From positions 496,001 to 560,000 of the forward strand of contig NZ_QZXA01000002.1 in the NCBI RefSeq assembly GCF_003601985.1: a stretch of DNA of 64,000 bases. The letters are read 5' to 3'. Each line of letters begins with the position of its first letter. Position 1 is the first letter of the stretch. The translations under genes were made by a program, and so were the position numbers. This DNA is from Mesorhizobium jarvisii. GTDB taxonomy: Bacteria; Pseudomonadota; Alphaproteobacteria; Rhizobiales; Rhizobiaceae. The notes below the pieces were generated by a model that was not told the DNA's origin, ran no database searches, and was given only the letters and a program-made list of their open reading frames with translations. This document shows positions 17,267 to 26,117 of the stretch, in pieces.

Positions 17267-19456
17267 TCAGCCTCCAAATCGCATTGTTGCCGCCAGTTTC
17301 AGCGTTATGCCCGGCTCATAGACCGCGACTGTCGTGCTGCCGTTCAGCGGGTTGGCGTATTTGACGTCGAACAGATTGTCGGCGCGGAAATCGACCTTCA
17401 GATTGTCTGTCGCCTGGTAGGTGGCGAAGGCATTGACCAGCTTGTAGTCCTCGGCCACCGCATTGCCCTTTGGTTTGCCATTGTACTGAACCTCACCACC
17501 AACGGTCAGCTTGTCCTCGAGGAAGCGCAGCCCGAGCTGGGCGGTGACCTGGGAGGACGGGATGGTGGCGAGATCGGCTTCCACACCCTTGTAGGAAATG
17601 GTGTGGCCATTGGTGATCGAGGCCGAAAGCCCGGCATAGCCCCATCCGGCGTCGTAGACGCCTTCCAGCTCAAAGCCGTCGATCTTGGCCTGGGCGAAAT
17701 TCTGATACTGGAAGCAGATCGGAATGCCGGGTCCGAACGGGCAGCCGCTGCCTGGAGCGAACGGCGACAGGGTCACGCCATCGATATAGTCATCGACATT
17801 GTTGTGGAAGTAGGCCGCCTTGACGCGAAGCGCGTCGCCGGGTTCGAAGATGTCGTTCTGGCTGTAGTTGATGCCGAATTCAGTCGTCTTGCCGGTCTCA
17901 GGCCGCAGATTGGGATTGGGCAGGAACGGGAAGGTGACGCCCGCCGGGTGGTTGCCGCTGATCAGCGTTTCCGTCAGCGACGGCGACCGATAGCCTTCGG
18001 CGTAGGTGCCGTAGAATTGCAGGCCGGCAAGGCCGGCGCTTTCGAACGGCGAGACGCCGACGGTGATGCGCGGCGACAGCCGGTCGCCCGAGGTCTCACG
18101 CGTGCTGTCCTTCAGGCTGTAATTGTCGTAGCGCAGTCCGGCGATGACTTCGAGCCAGTCCCAGGTGAGCTTGTCCTGGACATAGGCGCCGGACACGTTG
18201 CGCTTGCCCGAAGGCGTGTAGAAACTGTCGCCGCCGGCCGTACCGCCCGTCTTCACATCGTCGCCGACCCAGTCGCCGCCATAGGTCAATTCGTGGGCGA
18301 TGCCACCTGTTTCGAAGCGCGATGTGTTCCAGATGTCGATACCCGTGGTGCCGACGTCGAAAGTCGATTGCGACCCCGCCGGCAGGACAGTGGGAAGACC
18401 CGTTATGGGATCAAACCGTTTTTGCGGGACAAGGCTGGTCAGGTCGAGATTGGTCTTGTTGTACGAGGTGTTGATGTGGAGATCGAGCCAGCTCTTGTCC
18501 TCGTCCGTGATGTTGTAACGGGCGGTGAACGTGTTCGACTTCAGGTCGACGTCGTTGACCGGCACGCCGCCGCTGGTTTCGTCCCAGCCGTCGCTTGAGC
18601 CGACCCAGCCCAGCTTCAACTCGCTGTTTTCGGTCGGCCGGATGCTGGTCTTGAGCAGGCCGCTCAGCACGTCGAAGCCGGTGCCGTTGACGGTGTCGCC
18701 GCCGCCATCCTTGTAGTTGTCGTAGTTGCGGTAGACGATGTTGCCGAGTGTGTCCCAGTTCTCGTTGAAACGGTAGGCGCCGGTGGCGCTGGTGGTCCAG
18801 CCCTTGCCGTTGCTCTCATAGCGTCCGGTTACCGAAGCCCCCCATGTTTCCGCCGGCTTGAGGAAGTCCGCGGCGTCCTTGGTGTCGAAGAAGATGACGC
18901 CGCCGATGGCGCCCGAACCATAGGTGTTGGCGACCGGACCACGGATCACATCGACGGATTTGACGAGTTCGGGGTCGATGTAGAAGGTCGACTGGGTGCC
19001 ATGGTCCGAACGCTGGAAATCCTGGCGTGCGCCATCGACGATGACCGCGACGCGGCCGAAATCCTGGAGGCCGCGAATGTTGATACTGGTGCTGACGCGT
19101 CTGGCGTCGGCCTGTGTCGCGACACCGGGCACACCCAGCAGCATCTCGTTCGGCGTCGTCGCCATGCGGCGGGCGAGTTGCTCCTGGTCGACATGGCTGG
19201 CCGAGGCCAGTGATTCGATCGCCGTTTCGCCGGTGCGGCTGATAACCAAAATCTTGTCGAGCAGCGTTGCGCCCGCAGGGGCAGCTTTTTCCTGGTCAGC
19301 CTGCTGCGACTGATCCGTCTGCTTGCCCGCCGGCTGCGTTGCCTGTTGTGCATGCGCCGATGGTGCCGATAGGGCGATCGCCGCCACGCTCGCCAACAAG
19401 GCCGCCACACCGTTCGCCGCCGACCGGCCGCGCAGTTCCCAGTTCAAAAACCCCAT
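17267..19456 (-). CDS. hmuR: TonB-dependent outer-membrane heme/hemoglobin receptor
   Basis: About 729 residues with a signal peptide ending near AHAQ, an N-terminal plug (TNEMLLGVPGV-like TPNEMLLGVPGVATQ, INIRGLQDFGRVAVIVDGARQ, VDVIRGPVANTYGSGAIGG) and a 22-strand barrel ending in the aromatic ...LAATMRFGG. The heme-receptor signatures are present as GYRSPSL (FRAP-like) and LPNPNLRPE (NPNL), with the plug identifying the hemoglobin/transferrin/lactoferrin-type subfamily. ATG 19456 has GGAG upstream; an extension to 19510 is not needed. It heads a leftward set with tonB and the HmuQ-like gene and is divergent from hemP across the iron-responsive site at 19577-19591. Confidence 0.9.
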   Translation of the reverse strand: MGFLNWELRGRSAANGVAALLASVAAIALSAPSAHAQQATQPAGKQTDQSQQADQEKAAPAGATLLDKILVISRTGETAIESLASASHVDQEQLARRMATTPNEMLLGVPGVATQADARRVSTSINIRGLQDFGRVAVIVDGARQDFQRSDHGTQSTFYIDPELVKSVDVIRGPVANTYGSGAIGGVIFFDTKDAADFLKPAETWGASVTGRYESNGKGWTTSATGAYRFNENWDTLGNIVYRNYDNYKDGGGDTVNGTGFDVLSGLLKTSIRPTENSELKLGWVGSSDGWDETSGGVPVNDVDLKSNTFTARYNITDEDKSWLDLHINTSYNKTNLDLTSLVPQKRFDPITGLPTVLPAGSQSTFDVGTTGIDIWNTSRFETGGIAHELTYGGDWVGDDVKTGGTAGGDSFYTPSGKRNVSGAYVQDKLTWDWLEVIAGLRYDNYSLKDSTRETSGDRLSPRITVGVSPFESAGLAGLQFYGTYAEGYRSPSLTETLISGNHPAGVTFPFLPNPNLRPETGKTTEFGINYSQNDIFEPGDALRVKAAYFHNNVDDYIDGVTLSPFAPGSGCPFGPGIPICFQYQNFAQAKIDGFELEGVYDAGWGYAGLSASITNGHTISYKGVEADLATIPSSQVTAQLGLRFLEDKLTVGGEVQYNGKPKGNAVAEDYKLVNAFATYQATDNLKVDFRADNLFDVKYANPLNGSTTVAVYEPGITLKLAATMRFGG

Positions 19457-19576
19457 GCCCCAACTCCAGATTCCAGGTTTCGTGCTGGCTGGCCTGGGGC
19501 TCGCTGGCATTTTTCATCGTGTCCGGCGTCTTAAATGTTGACTCGTTTACTCCGGTATTGCACTGACTAGTAAACA

Positions 19577-19591
19577 TGATTATTCAAGTCA
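19577..19591. promoter_or_regulatory. IRO-type iron-responsive operator (RirA site) in the hmuR-hemP divergent region
   Basis: TGATTATTCAAGTCA matches exactly the rhizobial IRO consensus TGA-N9-TCA used by RirA. On the minus strand it overlaps a TTGACT that could be the -35 of hmuR. An additional inverted pair, GTTTACT at 19545-19551 and AGTAAAC at 19569-19575, lies beside it. The position, 121 bases from the hmuR start and 66 from hemP, fits repression of both directions under iron sufficiency. Confidence 0.7.
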
Positions 19592-19656
19592 AGAAATGAA
19601 TCGGCAATTTCGCAACGCCTAGCCAGGTGCCCGGCACAGGAAAGGGATCGACCCAG

Positions 19657-19863
19657 ATGAACACGCACAATCCCAACGATTTTCGCTATCGCGTCCGCCG
19701 TTCCGATGATGCCTCCAGCCGCTTCGATCGGATCCCGCTGGCGGTGCGAACGCTCTCCAGCAACACGCTGTTCCAGGGCGAGCACGAGATCGGCATCGAG
19801 CATCATGGCGCACTCTACCGGCTGAAGATCACCCGGCAGGGCAAGCTCATTCTCAACAAGTAA
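19657..19863 (+). CDS. hemP: Hemin uptake protein HemP/HmuP
   Basis: A 68-residue protein with the family core: RTLSSNTLFQGEHEIGIEHHGALYRLKITRQGKLILNK. Small HemP/HmuP proteins start most rhizobial hmu operons; in Bradyrhizobium and Sinorhizobium HmuP acts as a coactivator needed for hmuR expression. ATG 19657 follows a GGAAAGGGA purine run; an upstream start at 19627 is less likely. It leads hemP-hmuSTUV, with hmuS starting 22 bases after its stop. Confidence 0.9.
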   Translation: MNTHNPNDFRYRVRRSDDASSRFDRIPLAVRTLSSNTLFQGEHEIGIEHHGALYRLKITRQGKLILNK

Positions 19864-19885
19864 GGCAAGGCAGTAGGGGTAAGAC

Positions 19886-20947
19886 ATGGACCAGCGCGTA
19901 AAACCCGCCCCGCATGAAATCCGGCGGGCACGGACAGAAGATCCGAAACCGCGGGAGCGTGACCTGGCCGCCCAACTCGGCATTTCGGAAGCCGAGTTGG
20001 TCGCCGCGCATTGCGGCGACGGCGTCGTTCGCATCGAACCGCGCGTCAACGACCTCTTGACCGGGCTCGAGGCGGTCGGCGAGGTGATGGCGCTGACCCG
20101 CAACGAAAGCGCCGTTCACGAAAAGATTGGCGTCTACGACAAGGTCGTTGCCGGCAACCACAATGCCATGGTGCTTGGCGAGAATATCGACCTGCGCGTC
20201 TTCCCGAAGGTCTGGGCGCATGGCTTTGCCGTGGAGAAGCGCGACGGCGACGAGATCCGCCGCAGCCTGCAGTTCTTCGACGGGGCGGGCGAGGCGGTGC
20301 ACAAGGTGCATCTGCGGCCGGCCTCCAGCCTCTATGCCTACCAGAAGCTGGTCGCTTCGCTGGAATCGTCCAACCAGGAACCGACGATCGCCATCTCCGG
20401 GCATGCCTCCGATAATGAGGGCGAGGCCACGGCGACGACCGCCAACCTTGACGATCTGCGCGACCGCTGGAGCCGGCTGACCGACGTGCACCAGTTCTTC
20501 GGCATGCTGAAAACGCTCAAGCTCAGCCGCCGTCAGGCGGTGCGCATGATCGGAACGGACTATGCCTGGCTGCTCGACAATGACGCGGTCCGCGCCATGT
20601 TTCATCACGCCGCCGAAGGCGAACTGCCGATCATGTGCTTCGTCGGCAACCGCGGCTGCATCCAGATCCATTCCGGACCGGTCAAGTCGATCAAGCCGAT
20701 GGGGCCGTGGATCAATGTGCTGGATGAAACCTTCCACCTGCATTTGCGCACCGACCACATCCATGAAGTCTGGGCGGTGCGCAAGCCGACCAAGGATGGC
20801 CATGTCACATCGCTCGAGGTCTTTGGCGCCGAAGGCGAGATGATCATCCAGTTCTTCGGCAAGCGCCATGAAGGCGAAAGCGAGCGCGACGATTGGCGGT
20901 TCCTGGCCGAGAACCTGCCGCGTATTCCGAGCCCGACGGCAGCGTGA
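19886..20947 (+). CDS. hmuS: Hemin-degrading factor HmuS
   Basis: A 353-residue cytoplasmic protein of the HmuS/ChuS/HemS family, which binds and releases or degrades incoming heme. Two related halves are apparent; motifs include the start of the first repeat (AAQLGISEAELVAAHCG), MALTRNESAVHEKIG, NIDLRVFPKVWAHGFAVE and the second-half FVGNRGCIQIHSGPV with MGPWINVLDETFHLHLR. Length matches the family. An AGTAGGGG purine run precedes ATG 19886. It sits between hemP and the transporter genes in the operon. Confidence 0.92.
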   Translation: MDQRVKPAPHEIRRARTEDPKPRERDLAAQLGISEAELVAAHCGDGVVRIEPRVNDLLTGLEAVGEVMALTRNESAVHEKIGVYDKVVAGNHNAMVLGENIDLRVFPKVWAHGFAVEKRDGDEIRRSLQFFDGAGEAVHKVHLRPASSLYAYQKLVASLESSNQEPTIAISGHASDNEGEATATTANLDDLRDRWSRLTDVHQFFGMLKTLKLSRRQAVRMIGTDYAWLLDNDAVRAMFHHAAEGELPIMCFVGNRGCIQIHSGPVKSIKPMGPWINVLDETFHLHLRTDHIHEVWAVRKPTKDGHVTSLEVFGAEGEMIIQFFGKRHEGESERDDWRFLAENLPRIPSPTAA

Positions 20948-20958
20948 GGAACAGTGTG

Positions 20959-21861
20959 ATGCGGTTTTTCCCGACCCTGCCGGCGATGCGCCTATCGATG
21001 CTTGCGCCGATCGTCGGCCTTTCCGTTGCCGCGCTGCAGCCGGCCGGCGCCGCCGAGGGTGTCTCGGTCTTCTCCGATCCGTCGAAGATCGCCGCCATAG
21101 GCGGTTCGATCACCGAAATCGTCTATGCGCTTGGCGAGGAGAAACATCTGGTGGCGCGCGATTCCACCAGCAATTATCCGAAAGCGGCGCTCGCCTTGCC
21201 CGATGTCGGCTATATGCGCGCGCTGTCGCCGGAAGGCGTGCTGTCGGTCAATCCGACCGGCATCCTGGCGCTGCACGGCAGTGGCCCCAAGGAAGCCGTC
21301 GACGTGCTGAAGAAGGCCAGCATCCCCTTCATCGAGGTGCCCGAGCACTATAGCCACGAGGGCATCCTCGAGAAGGTCCGCATCGTCGGCAAGGCGCTTG
21401 GCGTCGATGCCAAGGCCGAGGTGCTGGCCAAGGAACTCGATGCCAAGCTGATATCAGCCGAAAAGCAGACGGCGTCGATCAAGGAGCGCAAGCGCATCCT
21501 GTTCGTGCTGTCGGTACAGGGCGGCAAGATCCTGGCGGCCGGCAGCGAAACCGCGGCCGACGGCATGGTCAAGCTGGCGGGCGGAGTCAACGCCGTCGAC
21601 GGTTTCTCCGGCTACAAGCAGATGTCCGACGAGGCAATCATCACCGCCAGGCCCGACGTGATCCTGATGATGAGCAATGCCGGGCCGCCAGTGTCGGACG
21701 ACGAATTGTTCGGCAACCCGTCTGTTGCCTCGACGCCGGCGGGGGTCGCGCGCAAGCTGATCCGCATCGATGGCGGCTATCTGCTCGGCTTCGGGCCGCG
21801 CACCGCCGACGCCATTCACGACCTCGCCGTCTCGCTCTATGGCGCTGAAGTCACGGACTGA
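20959..21861 (+). CDS. hmuT: Heme ABC transporter substrate-binding protein
   Basis: A 300-residue periplasmic binding protein of the cluster A-III (heme/siderophore/B12) type. A signal peptide ends near AGA-AEG. Motifs are KIAAIGGSITEIVYALGEE, VGYMRALSPEGVLSVNPTGILA, VPEHYSHEGILEKVRIVGKALG and ITARPDVILMMSNAG. ATG 20959 lies just after the hmuS stop with GAGGA upstream, giving a proper signal peptide; the longer upstream frame overlaps hmuS and is rejected. It delivers heme to HmuUV. Confidence 0.92.
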   Translation: MRFFPTLPAMRLSMLAPIVGLSVAALQPAGAAEGVSVFSDPSKIAAIGGSITEIVYALGEEKHLVARDSTSNYPKAALALPDVGYMRALSPEGVLSVNPTGILALHGSGPKEAVDVLKKASIPFIEVPEHYSHEGILEKVRIVGKALGVDAKAEVLAKELDAKLISAEKQTASIKERKRILFVLSVQGGKILAAGSETAADGMVKLAGGVNAVDGFSGYKQMSDEAIITARPDVILMMSNAGPPVSDDELFGNPSVASTPAGVARKLIRIDGGYLLGFGPRTADAIHDLAVSLYGAEVTD

Positions 21862-21872
21862 GCGGGCGGATC

Positions 21873-22976
21873 ATGGTCGATCAATCGATCGCCGGCCCGG
21901 TGAAGGTGATGGCGAATGCATCCGAAGGCGACCGCTCGGGCCGCGCCCGCATCGTCATCCTGTTGCTGTGCCTCGGGCTCGCGGCCGCCATATCTTTGTC
22001 GCTCACGTCGGGGGCATCAGATGCTTCGGCCGTCAGCGTCCTCGGGGACTGGCTGCTTGGGGCCATTCCGAGCGATGCGGCGCTGAGCACCCGTGACAGC
22101 CTGATCATCTACGACATCCGTTTGCCGCGCATCATCCTCGGCATGCTGGTCGGTGCGGCGCTCGCGGTCTCGGGCGCCGTCATGCAGGGGCTGTTTCGCA
22201 ATCCGCTGGCCGATCCCGGCCTGATCGGCGTTTCCGCCGGCTCCAGCCTCGGCGCGGTGGCCATCATCGTGCTCGGCATCACGGTGCTGGCGCCGGTGAC
22301 GGCCTTGCTCGGTACGCTTGCGCTGCCGCTGGCGGCTTTCTTCGGTGGCCTTGCCTCGACCCTGGTGCTTTATCAGGTCGCGACGCGACGTGGCCAAACC
22401 TCGGTCGCCACCATGCTGCTCGCCGGCATCGCGCTGGCAGCCCTTGCCATGGCGTTGACGGGCATCCTCATCTTCATGGCCGACGATCGCCAGCTGCGCG
22501 ACCTGACATTCTGGTCACTCGGATCGCTGGGCGGCGCGACATGGGCGAAGATCGGTTCAGTCGGGCCGATCATTATACTGGCGCTAGGGGCGATGCCTTT
22601 CCTGGCGCGCGGCCTCAATGCGCTGGCGCTGGGCGAGGCGACCGCCGGCCATCTCGGCATACCGGTGCAGCGGCTGAAATACACGGCGATCATCGGTGTC
22701 TCGGCGGCGGTCGGCGCCTCCGTCGCGGTCAGCGGCGGCATCGGCTTTGTCGGCATCGTCGTGCCGCATCTGCTGCGGCTGCTGATCGGTCCGGACAATC
22801 GCTATCTGCTGCCTGCCTCGGCGCTGCTCGGTGCCTCGCTGCTGCTGTTGGCCGATGCCGTTGCACGAACCGTCGTGGCGCCGGCCGAATTGCCGATCGG
22901 CATCGTCACCGCGATCGCGGGCGCGCCGTTCTTCCTGTGGATCCTGCTGCGCAAGCGCGGCGTGGTCGATCTCTGA
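21873..22976 (+). CDS. hmuU: Heme ABC transporter permease
   Basis: A 367-residue FecCD-family permease with about ten membrane segments. Signature regions are DIRLPRIILGMLVGAALAVSGAVMQGLFRNPLADPGLIGVSAG near the start of the core and GFVGIVVPHLLRLLIGPDNR near the end, the latter containing the loop that docks on the ATPase. It forms the inner-membrane channel with HmuV. ATG 21873 follows the hmuT stop by 11 bases; ATG 21909 is an alternative start. Confidence 0.92.
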   Translation: MVDQSIAGPVKVMANASEGDRSGRARIVILLLCLGLAAAISLSLTSGASDASAVSVLGDWLLGAIPSDAALSTRDSLIIYDIRLPRIILGMLVGAALAVSGAVMQGLFRNPLADPGLIGVSAGSSLGAVAIIVLGITVLAPVTALLGTLALPLAAFFGGLASTLVLYQVATRRGQTSVATMLLAGIALAALAMALTGILIFMADDRQLRDLTFWSLGSLGGATWAKIGSVGPIIILALGAMPFLARGLNALALGEATAGHLGIPVQRLKYTAIIGVSAAVGASVAVSGGIGFVGIVVPHLLRLLIGPDNRYLLPASALLGASLLLLADAVARTVVAPAELPIGIVTAIAGAPFFLWILLRKRGVVDL

Positions 22977-22992
22977 GACCTATGAGGCGTTG

Positions 22993-23784
22993 ATGATCGA
23001 GGCAAGGGATGTTTCCGTCGATATCGCCGGCAAGCGCATCGTCGGCGGTGTCGATTTCGACGCCCGGCCCGGCGAAGTCGCGGCCATCGTCGGTCCTAAC
23101 GGTTCGGGCAAGACGACCTTCCTGAAGGCTTTGTCGGGCGAGTTCGCCTACACCGGGCGCATCGCGCTCAACGGCCATAACCTTTCATCGATGAGGCCGG
23201 CCGAGATGGCGGTGCATCGCGCGGTGCTGCCGCAGGCGACGACGCTGTCTTTCCCGTTCACCGTGCGCGAGGTGGTCAAGCTTGGCCTTGTCGGCGGGCG
23301 CTCCGGCGCCTTGCCGGGCGAGGATGCGCGGCTGCCGGAGCGGGCGCTGGCGCGCGTTGACCTCGACGGTTTTGCCGGACGTTTCTACCAGGAGCTTTCG
23401 GGCGGCGAGCAGCAGCGCGTCCAGCTTGCGCGCGTGCTGTGCCAGGTCTGGGCGCCGGTGCTCGACGGCAAGCCGCGCTACCTGTTCCTCGACGAGCCGG
23501 TTTCCAGCCTCGACATCAAGCATCAGCTGATCATCATGAACATCGCCCGTGATTTTGCCAAAAGGGGCGGGGGCGTGGTCGCCATCCTACACGACCTCAA
23601 TCTGTCAGCCATGTATGCCGACCGGATCTTCGTCATGCATCGCGGCCGGCTCGTGGCCACCGGTTCACCACAGGACGTGCTGAGCGATGAGCTGATCGAA
23701 AAAGTGTTCGATTGCGGGCTCAGGGTCGGCGTGCTGCCGGTCGGCAACATGCCGTTCGTGTTGCCTCAATCAGCGGTCTATTGA
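22993..23784 (+). CDS. hmuV: Heme ABC transporter ATP-binding protein
   Basis: A 263-residue ABC ATPase with Walker A GPNGSGKTT (about 34-42), the signature LSGGEQQR and Walker B YLFLDEPVSSLD, followed by the H-loop in AILHDLNLS. It belongs to the FepC/HmuV branch. The start ATG 22993 overlaps no upstream coding and is preceded by GAGG; longer frames upstream lie within hmuU and are rejected. It is the last gene of the hemP-hmuSTUV operon. Confidence 0.92.
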   Translation: MIEARDVSVDIAGKRIVGGVDFDARPGEVAAIVGPNGSGKTTFLKALSGEFAYTGRIALNGHNLSSMRPAEMAVHRAVLPQATTLSFPFTVREVVKLGLVGGRSGALPGEDARLPERALARVDLDGFAGRFYQELSGGEQQRVQLARVLCQVWAPVLDGKPRYLFLDEPVSSLDIKHQLIIMNIARDFAKRGGGVVAILHDLNLSAMYADRIFVMHRGRLVATGSPQDVLSDELIEKVFDCGLRVGVLPVGNMPFVLPQSAVY

Positions 23785-23805
23785 TATTCAGGTGAGGCCG
23801 GCCTG

Positions 23806-23877
23806 CGAATGGCGGTTTCGTGCACTTCCGGTACTCACGTCCCCAAACGTACGCTCCGTTCCGGTTCTCGGAACCCG
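23806..23877 (+). repeat. Dispersed intergenic repeat, copy 1 (CTTCCGGTRCTCACG type)
   Basis: This stretch after hmuV matches the one at 27334-27403 closely: both contain CTTCCGGT(A/G)CTCACG, a short loop around AAA, CGCT(C/G)CG(T/C)TCCGGTTCTCG and a trailing AACC. The two occur at the 3' ends of unrelated rightward genes. I recall similar words between genes of mesorhizobia. It may form a hairpin serving in termination or mRNA processing. Confidence 0.65.
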
Positions 23878-23938
23878 CCGTTCTCGACTCGGCCTGACCT
23901 GAATCTCAACAGACCTACCCAGACGCGGGGAGACTTGC

Positions 23939-24400
23939 TCACGCGGCCGGGGCGCGGCGCTCCAGCATGTCGATGCCGAGCAGGTTGCGCACGTTCGGCC
24001 TTGCCGCCACCATGTCCGCGATCGTGTAGCGGGCGAGCACGGCGAAGAAGGCGTTGAGGGCCTCGCGCAGCGCCGAATTCAGCGCGCAGCTGTCGACCAG
24101 CGGGCATTCGGCGGCATCGTTCTCGAAGCATTCGGCCATGGCGAAGCTTTCCTCGGTAACGCGCACGACGTCGAAGAGGCTGATCGCCTCAGCCGCGCGG
24201 CCAAGCCTGACGCCGCCATTCCGGCCGCGCACCGTCTCGACCAGTCCATTCTCGACCAGCGGCTGCAGGATCTTGAACAGGAACAGTTCCGACACCGAAT
24301 AGGCGGCCGCGATTTCGGGAATGCGGCTCAACCGGTCATTGTTGGCGGCACAGTACATCAGGATGCGCATGGCATAATTGGTCTGGCGTGTAAGCCGCAT
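23939..24400 (-). CDS. rirA: Rrf2-family iron-responsive transcriptional regulator RirA
   Basis: A 153-residue Rrf2 protein with an N-terminal winged helix (MRLTRQTNYAMRILMYCA, FLFKILQPLVENGLVETVRGRNGGVRLG) and the three iron-sulfur cysteines Cys91, Cys99 and Cys105 in a CX7CX5C arrangement, the same positions described for Rhizobium RirA. RirA senses iron through its cluster and represses iron-uptake genes at IRO sites when iron is plentiful. Its position next to hmu and the IRO site at 19577-19591 fit. A possible Irr box at 24523-24537 lies upstream. It converges on hmuV. Confidence 0.93.
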   Translation of the reverse strand: MRLTRQTNYAMRILMYCAANNDRLSRIPEIAAAYSVSELFLFKILQPLVENGLVETVRGRNGGVRLGRAAEAISLFDVVRVTEESFAMAECFENDAAECPLVDSCALNSALREALNAFFAVLARYTIADMVAARPNVRNLLGIDMLERRAPAA

Positions 24401-24522
24401 TTCGTCCTCACTACGCGCCGGCGCGGTGCAACCACGCCGGATTCCTGAACTTCGCCGCCGCGGCTCTGATCCCGGAGCTTCGGATTCGCCGCGCTGGCCT
24501 CGATCCGAATATGGCCTATACC

Positions 24523-24537
24523 TTGGAACAATTCCAG
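24523..24537. promoter_or_regulatory. Candidate Irr box (ICE-like) upstream of rirA
   Basis: TTGGAACAATTCCAG contains the perfect inverted repeat TGGAA-CAA-TTCCA and resembles the TTxGAANNNTTCxAA pattern of the iron control element bound by Irr in alphaproteobacteria. It lies about 120 bases before the rirA start. In Agrobacterium rirA is known to be repressed by Irr, which makes this placement plausible. The match is imperfect and made by eye. Confidence 0.4.
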
Positions 24538-24654
24538 ACTAGCCAGGCATCATAGATGAATATTCTCGTCAACTTTATGTGCGCAGCCCGGCAAAACGCT
24601 GGGAAAACCGGCCACAACGGGCATTCCGGCTGATGAAACCCTAGATAGGCCCGG

Positions 24655-24709
24655 GGTCGACCTGAGGTCGACCTGAGATCGACGAGAGGTCGACCAGAGA
24701 TCGACGAGG
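24655..24709 (+). repeat. Five tandem 11-bp repeats just upstream of the DUF445 gene
   Basis: Five consecutive 11-base units of the form G(G/A)TCGAC(C/G)(T/A)GA/G, each centred on GTCGAC or ATCGAC, end 12 bases before the start codon at 24722 and run directly into its GGAG Shine-Dalgarno sequence. The units are nearly identical, so the array will be prone to slippage, and it may form alternative hairpins in the leader. The rest of 24401-24654 shows only the Irr-like box. Confidence 0.8.
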
Positions 24710-24721
24710 AGCAGTTCATCC

Positions 24722-26017
24722 ATGTCACAATCGGCTCCGTCCCTGGCGCCTGTCCGTTTCGATGCTGACGCGGCCGTCAAGCTCTCGGCGTTGCGCCGCA
24801 CCAAATTCATCGCCACGGCGGCGCTGGGGCTTTGCGTGCTGGTGTTCGCCTTGGCCAAGTCGTTCCAAAGCACCTATCCGTGGCTGGGGTTCGTCGCCGC
24901 CTTCGCCGAGGCGGCGACCATTGGCGGTCTTGCCGACTGGTACGCGGTGGTGGCGTTGTTCAGGCGCCCGCTCGGGCTGCCGATCCCGCATACCGCCATC
25001 ATCCCGGAAAACCAGAATCGTATCGCCGACAATCTCGGCCGCTTCATCGAGGCCAATTTCCTGGCGCCTGAGCCGGTGCGGGAAAAGCTTGCCGAGGTCG
25101 ATTTTGCGGCACTCGTCGCCGATTGGCTGACCGATGCCGAACGCGCCGCCGGCCTGTCGCGCTTCGTCGTTCGGCTGGTGCCGCAGACACTTGCCGCGGT
25201 CGAGCAGTCCGGCCTGCGCGGCTTCGTCACCAGCCGCATGCTCGAGCAGATCGAAAAGGTGCCGCTGGCGCCGCTGGCGGCGGAACTGCTGTCGGCGCTT
25301 ACCGATGACCGCCGTCATCAAAAACTGTTCGACGAGTTCATCAAGGTGGTCGGCCGCTTCCTCAACGACGAACAGGCGCTGGCGACGATGCGCGAGAAGA
25401 TCCGCGAGGAGCTGCCGTCGCTGTTCAACCTGTTCAGGGCCGATGCCTATCTCCTGAAGAAGATCGTCGCCTCGGCGGGTTCCTTGCTCGACGAGGTGCG
25501 CGCCGATCCCGACCACCCGATGCGCGCCGAGTTCGATCGTTTTGCGCAAGGCTTCGTCGAGCGACTGCGGACGTCCAGGCAATATGCAAAGCGTGCCGAG
25601 AAGATGAAGCATGATTTCCTCGCCCGACCTGAAGTCAGGGCGCTGGCCGGCGACATGTGGCAGAGCCTCAGCCTGTTCATCGAGCAGGATGCCAAGGCGC
25701 CGAATTCGGTGATCCGGGCGCATCTCGCCAACATGTTCGTCGAGGTCGGCCGCCATCTCGCCGGCGATGCGCAGATCCGGGCCGACATGAACCAGGGGTT
25801 CGTCGTGGCGCTGGCCTCCTTCGTCGAAAGCCAGAAGAGCGGTGTGTCGAAATTCATCGCCGATCAGGTCAAACGCTGGGACCTGGCGCAACTGACGCGG
25901 CTGATCGAGATGAACATCGGCCGGGACCTGCAATATATCCGCTTCAACGGCATGATCATCGGCGGGCTGGCGGGTATCGTCCTCTACACGATCGAGCTGC
26001 TGCTCCCGGTCAATTGA
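24722..26017 (+). CDS. DUF445 family membrane protein
   Basis: A 431-residue protein of the DUF445 (YjiN-like) family. One membrane helix lies near residues 30-48 and a second at the C-terminus (MIIGGLAGIVLYTIELLLPV), with a long helical middle. The family signature FAEAATIGGLADWYAVVALFRRPLGLPIPHTAIIP with NQNRIADNLGRFIEANFL is complete. Function of the family is unknown. A GGAG Shine-Dalgarno sequence precedes ATG 24722 and directly follows the five 11-bp repeats, so the leader may affect expression. Confidence 0.88.
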   Translation: MSQSAPSLAPVRFDADAAVKLSALRRTKFIATAALGLCVLVFALAKSFQSTYPWLGFVAAFAEAATIGGLADWYAVVALFRRPLGLPIPHTAIIPENQNRIADNLGRFIEANFLAPEPVREKLAEVDFAALVADWLTDAERAAGLSRFVVRLVPQTLAAVEQSGLRGFVTSRMLEQIEKVPLAPLAAELLSALTDDRRHQKLFDEFIKVVGRFLNDEQALATMREKIREELPSLFNLFRADAYLLKKIVASAGSLLDEVRADPDHPMRAEFDRFAQGFVERLRTSRQYAKRAEKMKHDFLARPEVRALAGDMWQSLSLFIEQDAKAPNSVIRAHLANMFVEVGRHLAGDAQIRADMNQGFVVALASFVESQKSGVSKFIADQVKRWDLAQLTRLIEMNIGRDLQYIRFNGMIIGGLAGIVLYTIELLLPVN

Positions 26018-26117
26018 TGCGCATTGATCGTCAGGCCCGTCTTCGAAATGGACACACGGCAGCCGAGTGCTATGCTCTCGGCGAGGGTATCCGCATTTGC
26101 GGCTAAGGGGAGACATC

